Part shown: piece after piece, positions 7,216-14,449 of the stretch
Layout: the number at the start of each line of letters is the position of its first letter
How positions within the stretch are numbered: the first letter of the stretch is position 1
From: ZC4RG42 sp036676355
GTDB lineage: Bacteria; Pseudomonadota; Gammaproteobacteria; Burkholderiales; SG8-39
Reading direction: 5' to 3'
Assembly: GCA_036676355.1 (NCBI GenBank)
Contig: JAKFDA010000046.1
Coordinates: forward strand, 1-16,836
DNA: 16,836 nucleotides
Program-made: the position numbers and the translations under genes
The notes under the pieces: model-generated
Databases searched by the model: none
Seen by the model: the letters and a program-made list of their open reading frames with translations, nothing else
What the model was told of the DNA's origin: nothing

Positions 7216-8333
7216 TACGCCGCCTCGACCTGTCGCTCTTCGAGTTCGTGGATTTCCTTGCGCAGATGCTTCAGCGCGGGGGTCACGATGGCGACGAATA
7301 CCGCCTCGCGTAAGCGGCGCTGAGCAGGGTGACGCATCAGATAACCGCGCGCGCCGGCATGCAGCACCGCTGAATTCGCCGCGCTCAAGGCAAGCTCGGA
7401 TGCGCGGGCGCGCAGCTTGAGTACCGGCAGGATCGGCACGTTGCCTGTTTGCGCCTGCCTGGCCAGTGCGAGCACCTGATTTTTGGCTTGGGCCAACTCA
7501 GCCGCAAGTTCCGCGCCCTGATCATCGAGGTAGACATTGACGTGCGCGTGGCTGGCATTGCTTTCGCGGATGGTTTTGAGGCTGCCTTCGATCACACCGA
7601 AGCCCATGCCGGTCTGACCCAGCACGAAACCCGGTTTGATGCGTTGAATGTATGGCGCGAACTGATGCGGATGAGCCAGTACGTTTTCGGCGCCGATAAG
7701 CACATCCTTGAAGCGCACGTTGAGCGTTTGCGTGCCTTCCATGCCGGAAAAGGCCGGGCAATCGTGCAGTTCAAGACCGGCCGTACGCCCTTCGACCGCG
7801 AACATGACATAGCCGCCGTCTTCGACCGAGGCCGCCACGATGATCAGATGCTCGGCGCCGATATTCGACACCCAGGGCAGCACGCCGTTGATGCGATAAC
7901 CGTCGCCCTCGCGTCGGGCGTTCAGCTGCATTTTCTCGATGCCGGCCAGATGTTTGACCGGATTGGACATCCCAGTGCCGGCGAGCAGTTCACCTTGCGT
8001 GACGCGTTGCAGATAGCGTTGACGCACCGCTTCGTTCGGCGCGTGTTGCAGATACCAGGCGCAAGTCGATTGGCACCACACCAGAAAGGCGGTTGACCCG
8101 CATTCGCGACCGACCTGGGTGGTGATTTCGATCTGCAGCGCGAGGTCGAGTCCGAGGCCGCCCAGTTCGCGCGGGACACTGGCGCCGAATCCGCCCAGTG
8201 CGCCCAGCTTGCGCAAATACGCTTCCGGATAGACGCCCTCTTGGTCGATGGAACTGGCCAACGGCGCCAGATCGGTCTTGGTCAGCGCGGCGATGGCCTG
8301 CAGAAGTGTATCGGTAGCGTCGGACTGGCTCAT
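7215..8333 (-). CDS. Acyl-CoA dehydrogenase-fold flavoprotein, function unknown
   Basis: Protein of 372 residues with the layout of the acyl-CoA dehydrogenase superfamily. There is an N-terminal helical part (FGASVPRELGGLGLDLALQIEITTQVGRECGSTAF), a middle beta domain (LLAGTGMSNPVKHLAGI, INGVLPWVSNIGAEHLIIVAA) and a C-terminal helical bundle. The catalytic-Glu region of true dehydrogenases (about EGTxEIQR) is replaced by VTPALKHLRKEI, so ordinary acyl-CoA oxidation is doubtful. Flavin monooxygenases of this fold, such as the DszC/SfnB type, are an alternative. The start ATG 8333 has AAGGA 9 bases upstream. The open frame continues to 8429, but that extension is poorly family-like. It is coupled by TAATG to rubredoxin. 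Substrate unknown. Confidence 0.8.
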   Translation of the reverse strand: MSQSDATDTLLQAIAALTKTDLAPLASSIDQEGVYPEAYLRKLGALGGFGASVPRELGGLGLDLALQIEITTQVGRECGSTAFLVWCQSTCAWYLQHAPNEAVRQRYLQRVTQGELLAGTGMSNPVKHLAGIEKMQLNARREGDGYRINGVLPWVSNIGAEHLIIVAASVEDGGYVMFAVEGRTAGLELHDCPAFSGMEGTQTLNVRFKDVLIGAENVLAHPHQFAPYIQRIKPGFVLGQTGMGFGVIEGSLKTIRESNASHAHVNVYLDDQGAELAAELAQAKNQVLALARQAQTGNVPILPVLKLRARASELALSAANSAVLHAGARGYLMRHPAQRRLREAVFVAIVTPALKHLRKEIHELEERQVEAA

Positions 8334-8378
8334 TGCGGTCGTTCCTTGTATGGCGCCGGAGGTAATCGGACGGCGTGC

Positions 8379-8423
8379 GGCCCGAGATGCGGGCCGATGC
8401 ACACGCGACGGCTTCGCGTCGCG
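8379..8423. repeat. Two GC-rich hairpins between the AhpD-like and flavoprotein genes
   Basis: The 124-bp gap holds GGCCCG-agatg-CGGGCC (8379-8395) and CGCGACG-gcttcg-CGTCGCG (8404-8423). Both arms are perfect. Neither is followed by a T tract on the minus strand, so they are not simple terminators. They could stabilise the mRNA or set differential expression within the operon. Confidence 0.4.
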
Positions 8424-8457
8424 CGGCAAACTTTCTTTTCAGTTATTTCGTATTGGT

Positions 8458-9000
8458 TCAGGCAAACGGTTGAAGCTCGGCGTTGATCGGCGTCTGCGCC
8501 ACGTTATTGGCGTAATTGCACAGGGAGGCGAGGCTCACTCCGAGTACGACTTCAAGGACGTTGGCCTGGGTGTAGCCCGCATTCAGAAAATTCTGCAGTT
8601 CCGCGTCGGTCACCTGGCCTTTCTTGTCGATCACAGCCAGTGTGAACAGCGCCAATGCGTTGAGTTTGGGGTCGCTCAGCGCTTTGGTTCCGCGCAACGC
8701 CTGCACCAGTTCTTCCGGCATCTGAAGTTTCTTACGCGCAAGTTTGGTGTGGCCGGCGAGGCAGAAACCGCAGCCGTTACGTGTAGCGGCGGTAATCTGG
8801 ATGACTTCGCGTTCGGCGGCCGACAGGCTGTTACGGGCATTGATGCCGCTGACAACCTGATAGGTTTCCAGCGCCGTCGGCGCGTTGGCCAGGACGCCGA
8901 GCAGATTGGGGAGGAAACCGTTGCTTTTTTGCGCGTTCAGCAAACGCTCTTTGGCTTCGGCTGGGGCGCTATCGGGGGTTTGTATGGCAAGGCGGCTCAT
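8458..9000 (-). CDS. Carboxymuconolactone decarboxylase/AhpD-like peroxidase-fold protein
   Basis: Protein of 180 residues with one carboxymuconolactone decarboxylase (CMD) domain. The AhpD-type redox centre is visible: a Glu at about 64 (LSAAEREVIQI), then NGCGFCLAGHT with C77-x-x-C80 and H84. AhpD-like proteins use this Cys pair for peroxidase or disulfide-reductase activity, usually as helical trimers or hexamers. True 4-carboxymuconolactone decarboxylases normally lack the CxxC, so a redox role is favoured. The start ATG is complementary to 8998-9000. It has only a weak ribosome-binding site and is preceded by a strikingly AT-rich region that probably holds the operon promoter. As first gene of the operon it may protect the flavoprotein from peroxide (inference). 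Confidence 0.85.
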   Translation of the reverse strand: MSRLAIQTPDSAPAEAKERLLNAQKSNGFLPNLLGVLANAPTALETYQVVSGINARNSLSAAEREVIQITAATRNGCGFCLAGHTKLARKKLQMPEELVQALRGTKALSDPKLNALALFTLAVIDKKGQVTDAELQNFLNAGYTQANVLEVVLGVSLASLCNYANNVAQTPINAELQPFA

Positions 9001-9003
9001 GGA

Positions 9004-9110
9004 TCGTTATCTTTTGATCAGGGTTATATTGCTTAAAATTCTATTGATAATTTGATATATGCAAAAAGAATATAAAGACATATGCATATTCCCATTCCTT
9101 ATAAATCTGC
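9004..9110 (-). promoter_or_regulatory. AT-rich promoter region of the ABC/redox operon
   Basis: About 105 bp of strongly AT-rich sequence in otherwise GC-rich DNA, directly upstream of the first operon gene. It contains the heptamer ATATGCA twice in direct orientation (9057-9063 and 9080-9086, 23 bp start to start, about two helical turns), the second within the palindrome ATATGCATAT (9080-9089). Several TATA-like hexamers could serve as a -10 box but none can be chosen. This architecture would suit a LysR-type activator, which is inference only. Confidence 0.45.
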
Positions 9111-9173
9111 CTCTGTGTGACCACCGACTTCAGCCGGGGAGACCGGGCCATAGCTAAAGGCGCTTCCCCGAGC

Positions 9174-9203
9174 TTGTGCCGGGCGATGGGTAGTGGCTAT
9201 AAT
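9174..9203 (+). promoter_or_regulatory. Sigma70 promoter of rpsU-yqeY-dnaG-rpoD
   Basis: A perfect -10 box TATAAT lies at 9198-9203, with a partial -35 box TTGTGC at 9174-9179 and an 18-bp spacer. Transcription would start about 30 bp before the rpsU ATG, giving a short leader. Confidence 0.7.
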
Positions 9204-9242
9204 CGCCGCCTTTCCGCTCACCCTACCCGGAGCCAGTTTTTA

Positions 9243-9455
9243 ATGCCGAGCGTTCGCGTCAAAGAAAACGAGCCGTTTGAAGTGGCCCTGCGCCGTTTCA
9301 AACGCACAGTCGAGAAAACCGGTTTACTTACCGAACTTCGCGCCCGCGAGTTCTACGAGAAGCCCACTTCAGAGCGCAAGCGCAAGCTTGCCGCCGCAGT
9401 GAAGCGACATTACAAGCGGTTGCGTAGCCAGCAGTTGCCGCCGAAGCTGTACTAA
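9243..9455 (+). CDS. rpsU: 30S ribosomal protein S21 (bS21)
   Basis: Small-subunit ribosomal protein of 70 residues, exactly the usual size, needed for efficient initiation near the anti-Shine-Dalgarno end of 16S rRNA. The sequence MPSVRVKENEPFEVALRRFKRTVEKTG followed by LRAREFYEKPTSERKRKLAAAVKRHYKR is the family pattern, rich in Lys and Arg. The open frame extends upstream to 9117, but that part includes the promoter, so ATG 9243 is the start. It is the first gene of the macromolecular-synthesis operon, followed by a hairpin and then yqeY. Confidence 0.96.
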   Translation: MPSVRVKENEPFEVALRRFKRTVEKTGLLTELRAREFYEKPTSERKRKLAAAVKRHYKRLRSQQLPPKLY

Positions 9456-9482
9456 AAAGAGCAGGCTTTCTTTATACATATG

Positions 9483-9512
9483 CCCCACCGCCTGAAGACT
9501 TAGGTGGTGGGG
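9483..9512 (+). terminator. Hairpin between rpsU and yqeY (attenuator-like terminator)
   Basis: A 10-bp stem with one G-T wobble (CCCCACCGCC / GGTGGTGGGG) and a 10-base loop, followed by only TTT. The weak T run suggests partial termination. That would fit the family pattern in which S21 is made in large excess over primase and sigma from the same operon. Confidence 0.6.
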
Positions 9513-9531
9513 TTTGCTATTGGTGGTCAGG

Positions 9532-9978
9532 ATGTCGCTCAAAGCCCGCATTACCGAGGACATGAAAGGCGCGATGAAGGCGAAAGACGCGCAGCGTCTG
9601 GGCGCCTTGCGTTTGCTGCTTGCGGCCATCAAGCAGCGAGAGGTGGATGAACGCATCGAGTTGACCGACGCGGATGTGCTATCGGTGATCGAAAAGATGC
9701 TCAAACAACGCCGCGATTCGATCTCGCAGTATCAGTCCGCCGGCCGGCAGGATCTTGTCGATCAGGAAAACTTCGAAGTCGGCGTACTCAGCGCCTACAT
9801 GCCGGAGCAGGCCGACGAAGCCGAGATCGCCGCGACGGTCGAATCGGCGATCGTTGCGACAGGTGCGAAGGGTGTTGCCGACATGGGCAGAGTCATGACC
9901 GCCATCAAAGCCAAACTGGCCGGACGCGCCGACATGGCGAAAGTATCTGGCTTGGTAAAAGGCAGGCTGGCGGGCTGA
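9532..9978 (+). CDS. yqeY: GatB/YqeY domain protein
   Basis: Protein of 148 residues from ATG 9532, similar to the C-terminal tRNA-binding domain of amidotransferase subunit GatB (Asn/Gln-tRNA amidation). Recognisable are MSLKARITEDMKGAMKAKDAQRLGALRLLLAAIKQREVDER, the EKMLKQRRDSISQYQSAGRQDLVDQENFEVGVLSAYMPEQ block and ADMGRVMTAIKAKLAGRADMAKVSGLVKGRL. The precise role of stand-alone YqeY is not established. An effect on tRNA-dependent amidation or a translation-linked role is usually proposed. The open frame begins at 9514, but MSLK is the usual family start. It sits between rpsU and dnaG, a common betaproteobacterial and gammaproteobacterial order. Confidence 0.9.
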   Translation: MSLKARITEDMKGAMKAKDAQRLGALRLLLAAIKQREVDERIELTDADVLSVIEKMLKQRRDSISQYQSAGRQDLVDQENFEVGVLSAYMPEQADEAEIAATVESAIVATGAKGVADMGRVMTAIKAKLAGRADMAKVSGLVKGRLAG

Positions 9979-9990
9979 AGCATTTAGCGC

Positions 9991-10005
9991 TTGCGCTTTG
10001 CGCAA
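9991..10005 (+). repeat. Small hairpin after yqeY
   Basis: TTGCGC-ttt-GCGCAA forms a perfect 6-bp stem with a three-base loop 12 bp after the yqeY stop. It has no T tract, so it is not a classical terminator. The rest of the 199-bp gap to dnaG shows no convincing gene or promoter on the plus strand. Confidence 0.3.
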
Positions 10006-10177
10006 CGTCGCCTATAAAGGCTGAGACATCGTCGGCAAATCACGGAAGAAGACAAACTGCTCGCGGTTCGTCCCGGCTTCCGTCACTTCATTGGCGAAAC
10101 GCTGAAGAATGTGAACTGGAAAGCAGCGCCGTACGCGGTGCGGCCCCATACGTGCTTCGAGTGGTGCGAAATCGGAC

Positions 10178-11956
10178 GTGATCCCGGAATCCTTCAAGCA
10201 GGATCTGCTTAACCGCGTGGACATCGTCGATGTCATCAACGGCCGCGTGCCCTTGAAAAAAGGCGGCGCGAACTGGATGGCGTGCTGTCCGTTCCACAGC
10301 GAAAAGAGCCCCTCCTTCACAGTCAGCCCGAGCAAGCAGTTTTATCACTGTTTCGGCTGCGGCGCGCATGGCAACGCCATCGGCTTTCTGATGGAGTACG
10401 CCGGCCTGGGGTACGTGGATGCGATGCGCGATCTGGCGGAAAGCGTCGGCATGAAGCTGCCGGAATTCGAGCCGAGCGCACGCGAAAAGCAATTGCAGCA
10501 GGGCCCCGACCTCTATGAATACATGCAGCGCGCGGCGCGTTATTACCGCGAGCAGCTCAAGCAGGCGCCGCGTGCCATTGACTACCTCAAAAAGCGCGGC
10601 TTGACTGGCCCTATCGCGGCGCGGTTCGGCGTCGGCTATGCGCCGGACGGGTGGCAGAACCTGGAGCGCGTGTTTGCTCAATACGGTGAGCGCGCACTAA
10701 TTGATTGCGGGCTCGTGATCGAAAACGAAAACGGCAAACGCTATGACCGTTTTCGCGATCGCATCATGTTTCCGATCCTCAATCAAAGGGGCTCGGTGAT
10801 CGGTTTCGGCGGTCGGGTCATCGATGCGGGCGAACCCAAATACCTCAACTCGCCCGAGACGCCACTGTTCGAAAAAGGCCGCGAGTTGTACGGACTGACG
10901 CAGGCGCGGCAAGCGATTCGCGCCGCGAATCGCGTCGTTGTCGTCGAAGGCTATATGGATGTTGTGGCCCTGGCCCAGCACGGACTGGAAAACGTCGTCG
11001 CGACTCTGGGCACCGCCACCAGCGTCACGCACGTGCAGAAACTATTGAAGCAGGCTGACGAGGTAGTGTTCTGTTTTGATGGTGACGCGGCTGGCCGCCG
11101 TGCGGCCTGGCACGCGCTGGAAGTCAGTCTCGAAGCGCTGTCCGATCGCAAAGCCGTCAAATTCCTGTTTCTTCCGGCCGAGCACGATCCCGACAGTTAT
11201 GTCCGCGACCTCGGCCGTGCGGCGTTCAACACAGCGCTGGCAGAGGCGCAAACATTGTCCGCTTTTCTGCTCGCGCAGTTGAAAGCACGCAGCGATATGA
11301 CGACGCTCGAAGGACGTTCGCGCGTTATTGCCGACGCCAAACCATTGCTCAAGCGCGTAGCGGCCCCGGTGTTGCAATCCCAACTGGTCAAGACGTTGGC
11401 GGAAGAAGTGGGCATGGCGCCGGGTGAAGTGGGGCGATTGACCGACATTCGCCTGTCCGGCGCATCTTTTGCGCCCTCGCGTCCGCAGCGAGCGCAGCCG
11501 CGCACCGTTCCCGATACGCGTCTGGAACGTGAATTGTTGCGCTGTATCGAAATGCAACCGGAACTCGCGCAGCGGGTCGCTTTCGAATGGATAGATTTGC
11601 AGTCCGCCGAAGGACGTGCGCTGGCTGCCCTCGTTGAAGCGTTGCAGGATGCGGGCGCGGTGTTGAATTCCGCTGCGCTCATCGAACATTTCCGCGGTAC
11701 CGAACACAGTGCCTGGCTGGATTCAGCGCGTAGCGACAATCTGGATCGAAGTCTGGGCGTGGACGACATTGCCGTCGTTTTTGACCATACCGTGGCAAAA
11801 ATGAAGCAACGCATGCAGCGCGCCCGAGCGCGCGAATTAGGCGCGAAAATCAAATCCGGCGCCGCGACCGAACAAGAGAAGCGCGAATTCGTTGATCTGA
11901 GTAAGCGGCAGATGGGTGCCGATGCCCTTGCGTCTCGGGCAGAGGACCCCATCTGA
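10178..11956 (+). CDS. dnaG: DNA primase
   Basis: Synthesises RNA primers at the replication fork on contact with DnaB helicase. The 592-residue protein has the N-terminal CHC2 zinc domain (about residues 5-95) with C37, H40, C58 and C61 in CCPFHSEKSPSFTV and YHCFGCGAHGNAI. The RNA polymerase core has the basic motif RFRDRIMFPI (about 191-200) and GSVIGFGGRVI. The TOPRIM acid residues are E257 (VVVVEGYMD), D301 and D303 (FCFDGDAAGRRA). The C-terminal helicase-binding part (about 450-592) is more diverged. The start is GTG at 10178. MIPESFKQDLLNRVDIVDVI matches the usual N-terminus, and no better start lies upstream. A linker of about 30 residues rich in Arg, Pro and Gln precedes the C-terminal domain. 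Confidence 0.95.
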   Translation: MIPESFKQDLLNRVDIVDVINGRVPLKKGGANWMACCPFHSEKSPSFTVSPSKQFYHCFGCGAHGNAIGFLMEYAGLGYVDAMRDLAESVGMKLPEFEPSAREKQLQQGPDLYEYMQRAARYYREQLKQAPRAIDYLKKRGLTGPIAARFGVGYAPDGWQNLERVFAQYGERALIDCGLVIENENGKRYDRFRDRIMFPILNQRGSVIGFGGRVIDAGEPKYLNSPETPLFEKGRELYGLTQARQAIRAANRVVVVEGYMDVVALAQHGLENVVATLGTATSVTHVQKLLKQADEVVFCFDGDAAGRRAAWHALEVSLEALSDRKAVKFLFLPAEHDPDSYVRDLGRAAFNTALAEAQTLSAFLLAQLKARSDMTTLEGRSRVIADAKPLLKRVAAPVLQSQLVKTLAEEVGMAPGEVGRLTDIRLSGASFAPSRPQRAQPRTVPDTRLERELLRCIEMQPELAQRVAFEWIDLQSAEGRALAALVEALQDAGAVLNSAALIEHFRGTEHSAWLDSARSDNLDRSLGVDDIAVVFDHTVAKMKQRMQRARARELGAKIKSGAATEQEKREFVDLSKRQMGADALASRAEDPI

Positions 11957-11961
11957 TGTGC

Positions 11962-11967
11962 TATCAT
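11962..11967 (+). promoter_or_regulatory. Possible -10 box upstream of rpoD
   Basis: TATCAT lies in the 69-bp dnaG-rpoD gap, in a locally AT-rich stretch. Secondary promoters in this position are known in E. coli, but no clear -35 box was found, so the call is tentative. Confidence 0.25.
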
Positions 11968-12025
11968 TTCAAACTTTTTTGCGCCCCTTCCGTTATTCCA
12001 AGCGCCTGATTCCGGGGACCATTCG

Positions 12026-14437
12026 ATGGCAAGAGAGAAAAGCAAGGCAAAACCGATCGCTAAGAGCAAGGCCAAGGCCAAGCCGGTAGCAAAAGCACGC
12101 CCTGTGGCGAAGGCTAAAGCCGTGCCGGCCAAGTCGGCCGCGAGGGTCGTCGCCAAATCAAAAGCGGTTGCTAAAACCAAGGCGGTCGCCAAGGCGAAAG
12201 CGGTTGCGTCACGCGCGAAACCGGTAGCCAAAGCCAAGACGCCGACCAAGGCCGCATCCCCTGCCAAGACGAAGGCGGTCAAGAAGGTCGTCGCCAAGGC
12301 GGTCAAGAAAGTCGTTGTTCCGACGAAGACTGTCGCGCCCAAGAAGGCGGCACCGGTACCGTCAAAGCGCGCGGTCGCGCAGACCAAGCCCGCGGCCAAA
12401 GCGCGTAGCCAAGAAAAGGTCACCAAGATTCCGGCCGCGGCGGCGAAGAAAAACGAGAGCGTAAACGAGGTGCATCCGGCACCTGCGGTACCGGCCAAGC
12501 CTTTGAAGGTAAACAAGGCCAAGGCGCGGGAAGCAGAACGTGCCTTGATAGCGCGTGCCGATCAGAAGCCGGAGGATGCCGAACTGCGTCGTACGCGCCT
12601 GAAAATTCTGATCAAGCTCGGCAAGGAGCGCAGCTACCTGACCTATGCGGAGATCAACGATCACCTGCCGGAAGTTGTCGATGCCGAGCAGATCGAATCG
12701 ATGATCTCGACTTTCAACGACATGGGCATCCAGGTGTACGACGAGGCACCGGACAGCGAGACGCTGCTCATGGCCGAAGGCACGCCGACCGCCGCGCGTG
12801 ACGAAGACGCAGAAGAAGAAGCGGAAGCGGCGCTGGCGACGGTCGACCCCGAATTCGGTAGGACCACCGACCCGGTGCGTATGTACATGCGCGAAATGGG
12901 CACGGTCGAGTTGTTGACGCGCGAGGGCGAAATCGAGATCGCCAAGCGCATCGAAGACGGCTTGCGTCACATGATTCAGGCGATCGCCGCCTGCCCGACC
13001 ACCATCGATGAAATTCTCGCGCTGGCCGATAAGGTCAAGCACGAAGAGATGCGTATCGAGGAACTTGTCGATGGCCTGATCGACCCGAACGCCGAAGAAG
13101 AAGTGCCGCAGCCGGCAGTCGTGGCCGCGCCTGCGCCCGCCGCGTCATCGGATGAAGAGTCCGATGAGGAAAGTGACGAGGATGCCGAGGACGACGGCGC
13201 CGCCGCCCTCGCGGCGAACCTGTTGCAGCTTAAGGAAGATTCGCTGGAAATATTCCAGCGCATCCACAAGCTGAACGACAAGATGAAAGCCGCGCTCGCC
13301 AAGCACGGCCATCGGGCAAAGGAATACACCAAGATCCGCGACCAGATCGGCGAAGAACTGCTCAACATCCGCTTTACCGCGCGCATGATCGAGCGACTGT
13401 CCGACAGCGTGCGGAGCATGGTCGATCAGGTGCGTCGCCACGAACGCGAGATTCAGCATCTCACGGTGATCAAGGGCGGCATGCCGCGCCCGCATTTCAT
13501 CAAGCTTTTTCCGAGCAATGAAACCAGCTCGCGCTGGGTCAAGGCGGAGATCGCCGCGGGTCACTCCTATTCGCACACGCTCGCGAGGGTCGAGCCGAAC
13601 ATTCTGGAGCAGCAGCAGAAGCTGCTCGACATCCAGGCGAAGATCGGCATTCCGCTGAAGGATCTGAAGGACATCAACAAGCAGATGTCGACGGGCGAAG
13701 CGAAGGCGCGGCGCGCCAAGCGCGAAATGACCGAGGCCAACCTGCGTCTGGTGATTTCGATCGCGAAGAAATACACCAACCGCGGCCTGCAGTTCCTCGA
13801 TCTGATTCAGGAAGGCAACATCGGCCTGATGAAGGCGGTGGACAAGTTCGAATACCGTCGCGGCTACAAATTCTCGACCTACGCGACGTGGTGGATTCGT
13901 CAGGCGATCACGCGTTCGATCGCCGATCAGGCGCGCACCATCCGTATTCCGGTGCACATGATCGAGACGATCAACAAGATGAATCGCATCTCGCGCCAGA
14001 TTCTGCAGGAAACCGGTTCGGAACCCGATCCGGCGACCCTTGCGGAAAAGATGGAAATGCCCGAGGACAAGATTCGCAAGATCATGAAGATCTCCAAGGA
14101 GCCGATCTCCATGGAGACGCCGATCGGCGACGACGACGATTCGCACCTGGGCGATTTCATCGAGGACACGACCACGCTGGCGCCGAACGATGCTGCGCTG
14201 TACGCCAGCCTGCGTGAAGTGACCAAGGACATCCTCGACTCGCTCACGCCGCGCGAAGCGAAAGTGCTGCGCATGCGTTTCGGCATCGAGATGAATACCG
14301 ACCACACACTGGAAGAAGTCGGCAAGCAGTTCGACGTCACGCGCGAGCGCATTCGCCAGATCGAAGCGAAGGCGCTGCGCAAGCTGCGTCATCCGTCGCG
14401 CTCCGAGCGGCTGAAGAGCTTCCTGGATAATAATTAA
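12026..14437 (+). CDS. rpoD: Primary sigma factor RpoD (sigma70) with Lys/Ala-rich extension
   Basis: Housekeeping sigma factor of 803 residues, far longer than E. coli RpoD (613). Residues 1 to about 180 are a histone-H1-like tail of repeated Lys-Ala-Val/Pro units. Region 1.1 follows (ILIKLGKERSYLTYAEINDHLP, about 194-250), then region 1.2 (DPVRMYMREMGTVELLTREGEIEIAKRIE, about 284-312). An acidic insert (SSDEESDEESDEDAEDD, about 373-390) lies in the non-conserved region. Region 2 has FLDLIQEGNIGLMKAVDKFEYRRGYKFSTYATWWIRQAITR, region 3 RTIRIPVHMIETINKMNR, and region 4 DHTLEEVGKQFDVTRERIRQIEAKALRKLRHPSRSERLKSFL. The ATG at 12026 has GGGGA upstream. No other Met codon occurs before region 1.1, so the extension is probably translated. 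Confidence 0.96.
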   Translation: MAREKSKAKPIAKSKAKAKPVAKARPVAKAKAVPAKSAARVVAKSKAVAKTKAVAKAKAVASRAKPVAKAKTPTKAASPAKTKAVKKVVAKAVKKVVVPTKTVAPKKAAPVPSKRAVAQTKPAAKARSQEKVTKIPAAAAKKNESVNEVHPAPAVPAKPLKVNKAKAREAERALIARADQKPEDAELRRTRLKILIKLGKERSYLTYAEINDHLPEVVDAEQIESMISTFNDMGIQVYDEAPDSETLLMAEGTPTAARDEDAEEEAEAALATVDPEFGRTTDPVRMYMREMGTVELLTREGEIEIAKRIEDGLRHMIQAIAACPTTIDEILALADKVKHEEMRIEELVDGLIDPNAEEEVPQPAVVAAPAPAASSDEESDEESDEDAEDDGAAALAANLLQLKEDSLEIFQRIHKLNDKMKAALAKHGHRAKEYTKIRDQIGEELLNIRFTARMIERLSDSVRSMVDQVRRHEREIQHLTVIKGGMPRPHFIKLFPSNETSSRWVKAEIAAGHSYSHTLARVEPNILEQQQKLLDIQAKIGIPLKDLKDINKQMSTGEAKARRAKREMTEANLRLVISIAKKYTNRGLQFLDLIQEGNIGLMKAVDKFEYRRGYKFSTYATWWIRQAITRSIADQARTIRIPVHMIETINKMNRISRQILQETGSEPDPATLAEKMEMPEDKIRKIMKISKEPISMETPIGDDDDSHLGDFIEDTTTLAPNDAALYASLREVTKDILDSLTPREAKVLRMRFGIEMNTDHTLEEVGKQFDVTRERIRQIEAKALRKLRHPSRSERLKSFLDNN

Positions 14438-14449
14438 GCGATACCCGCC

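Noticed and set aside
8458..9000. Genuine 4-carboxymuconolactone decarboxylase (pcaC)
   Set aside because: The CxxC-x3-H redox motif points to the AhpD-like branch, and no protocatechuate pathway genes are nearby.
12026..12480. Repetitive Lys/Ala DNA considered as a CRISPR or tandem-repeat array
   Set aside because: The units are degenerate, in frame and coding (RpoD tail), with no regular spacers.
11197..12522. 441-codon minus-strand ORF rich in Ala, Thr, Phe and Leu
   Set aside because: Its hydrophobic repeats are the antisense image of the Lys/Ala repeats of RpoD and the end of dnaG.
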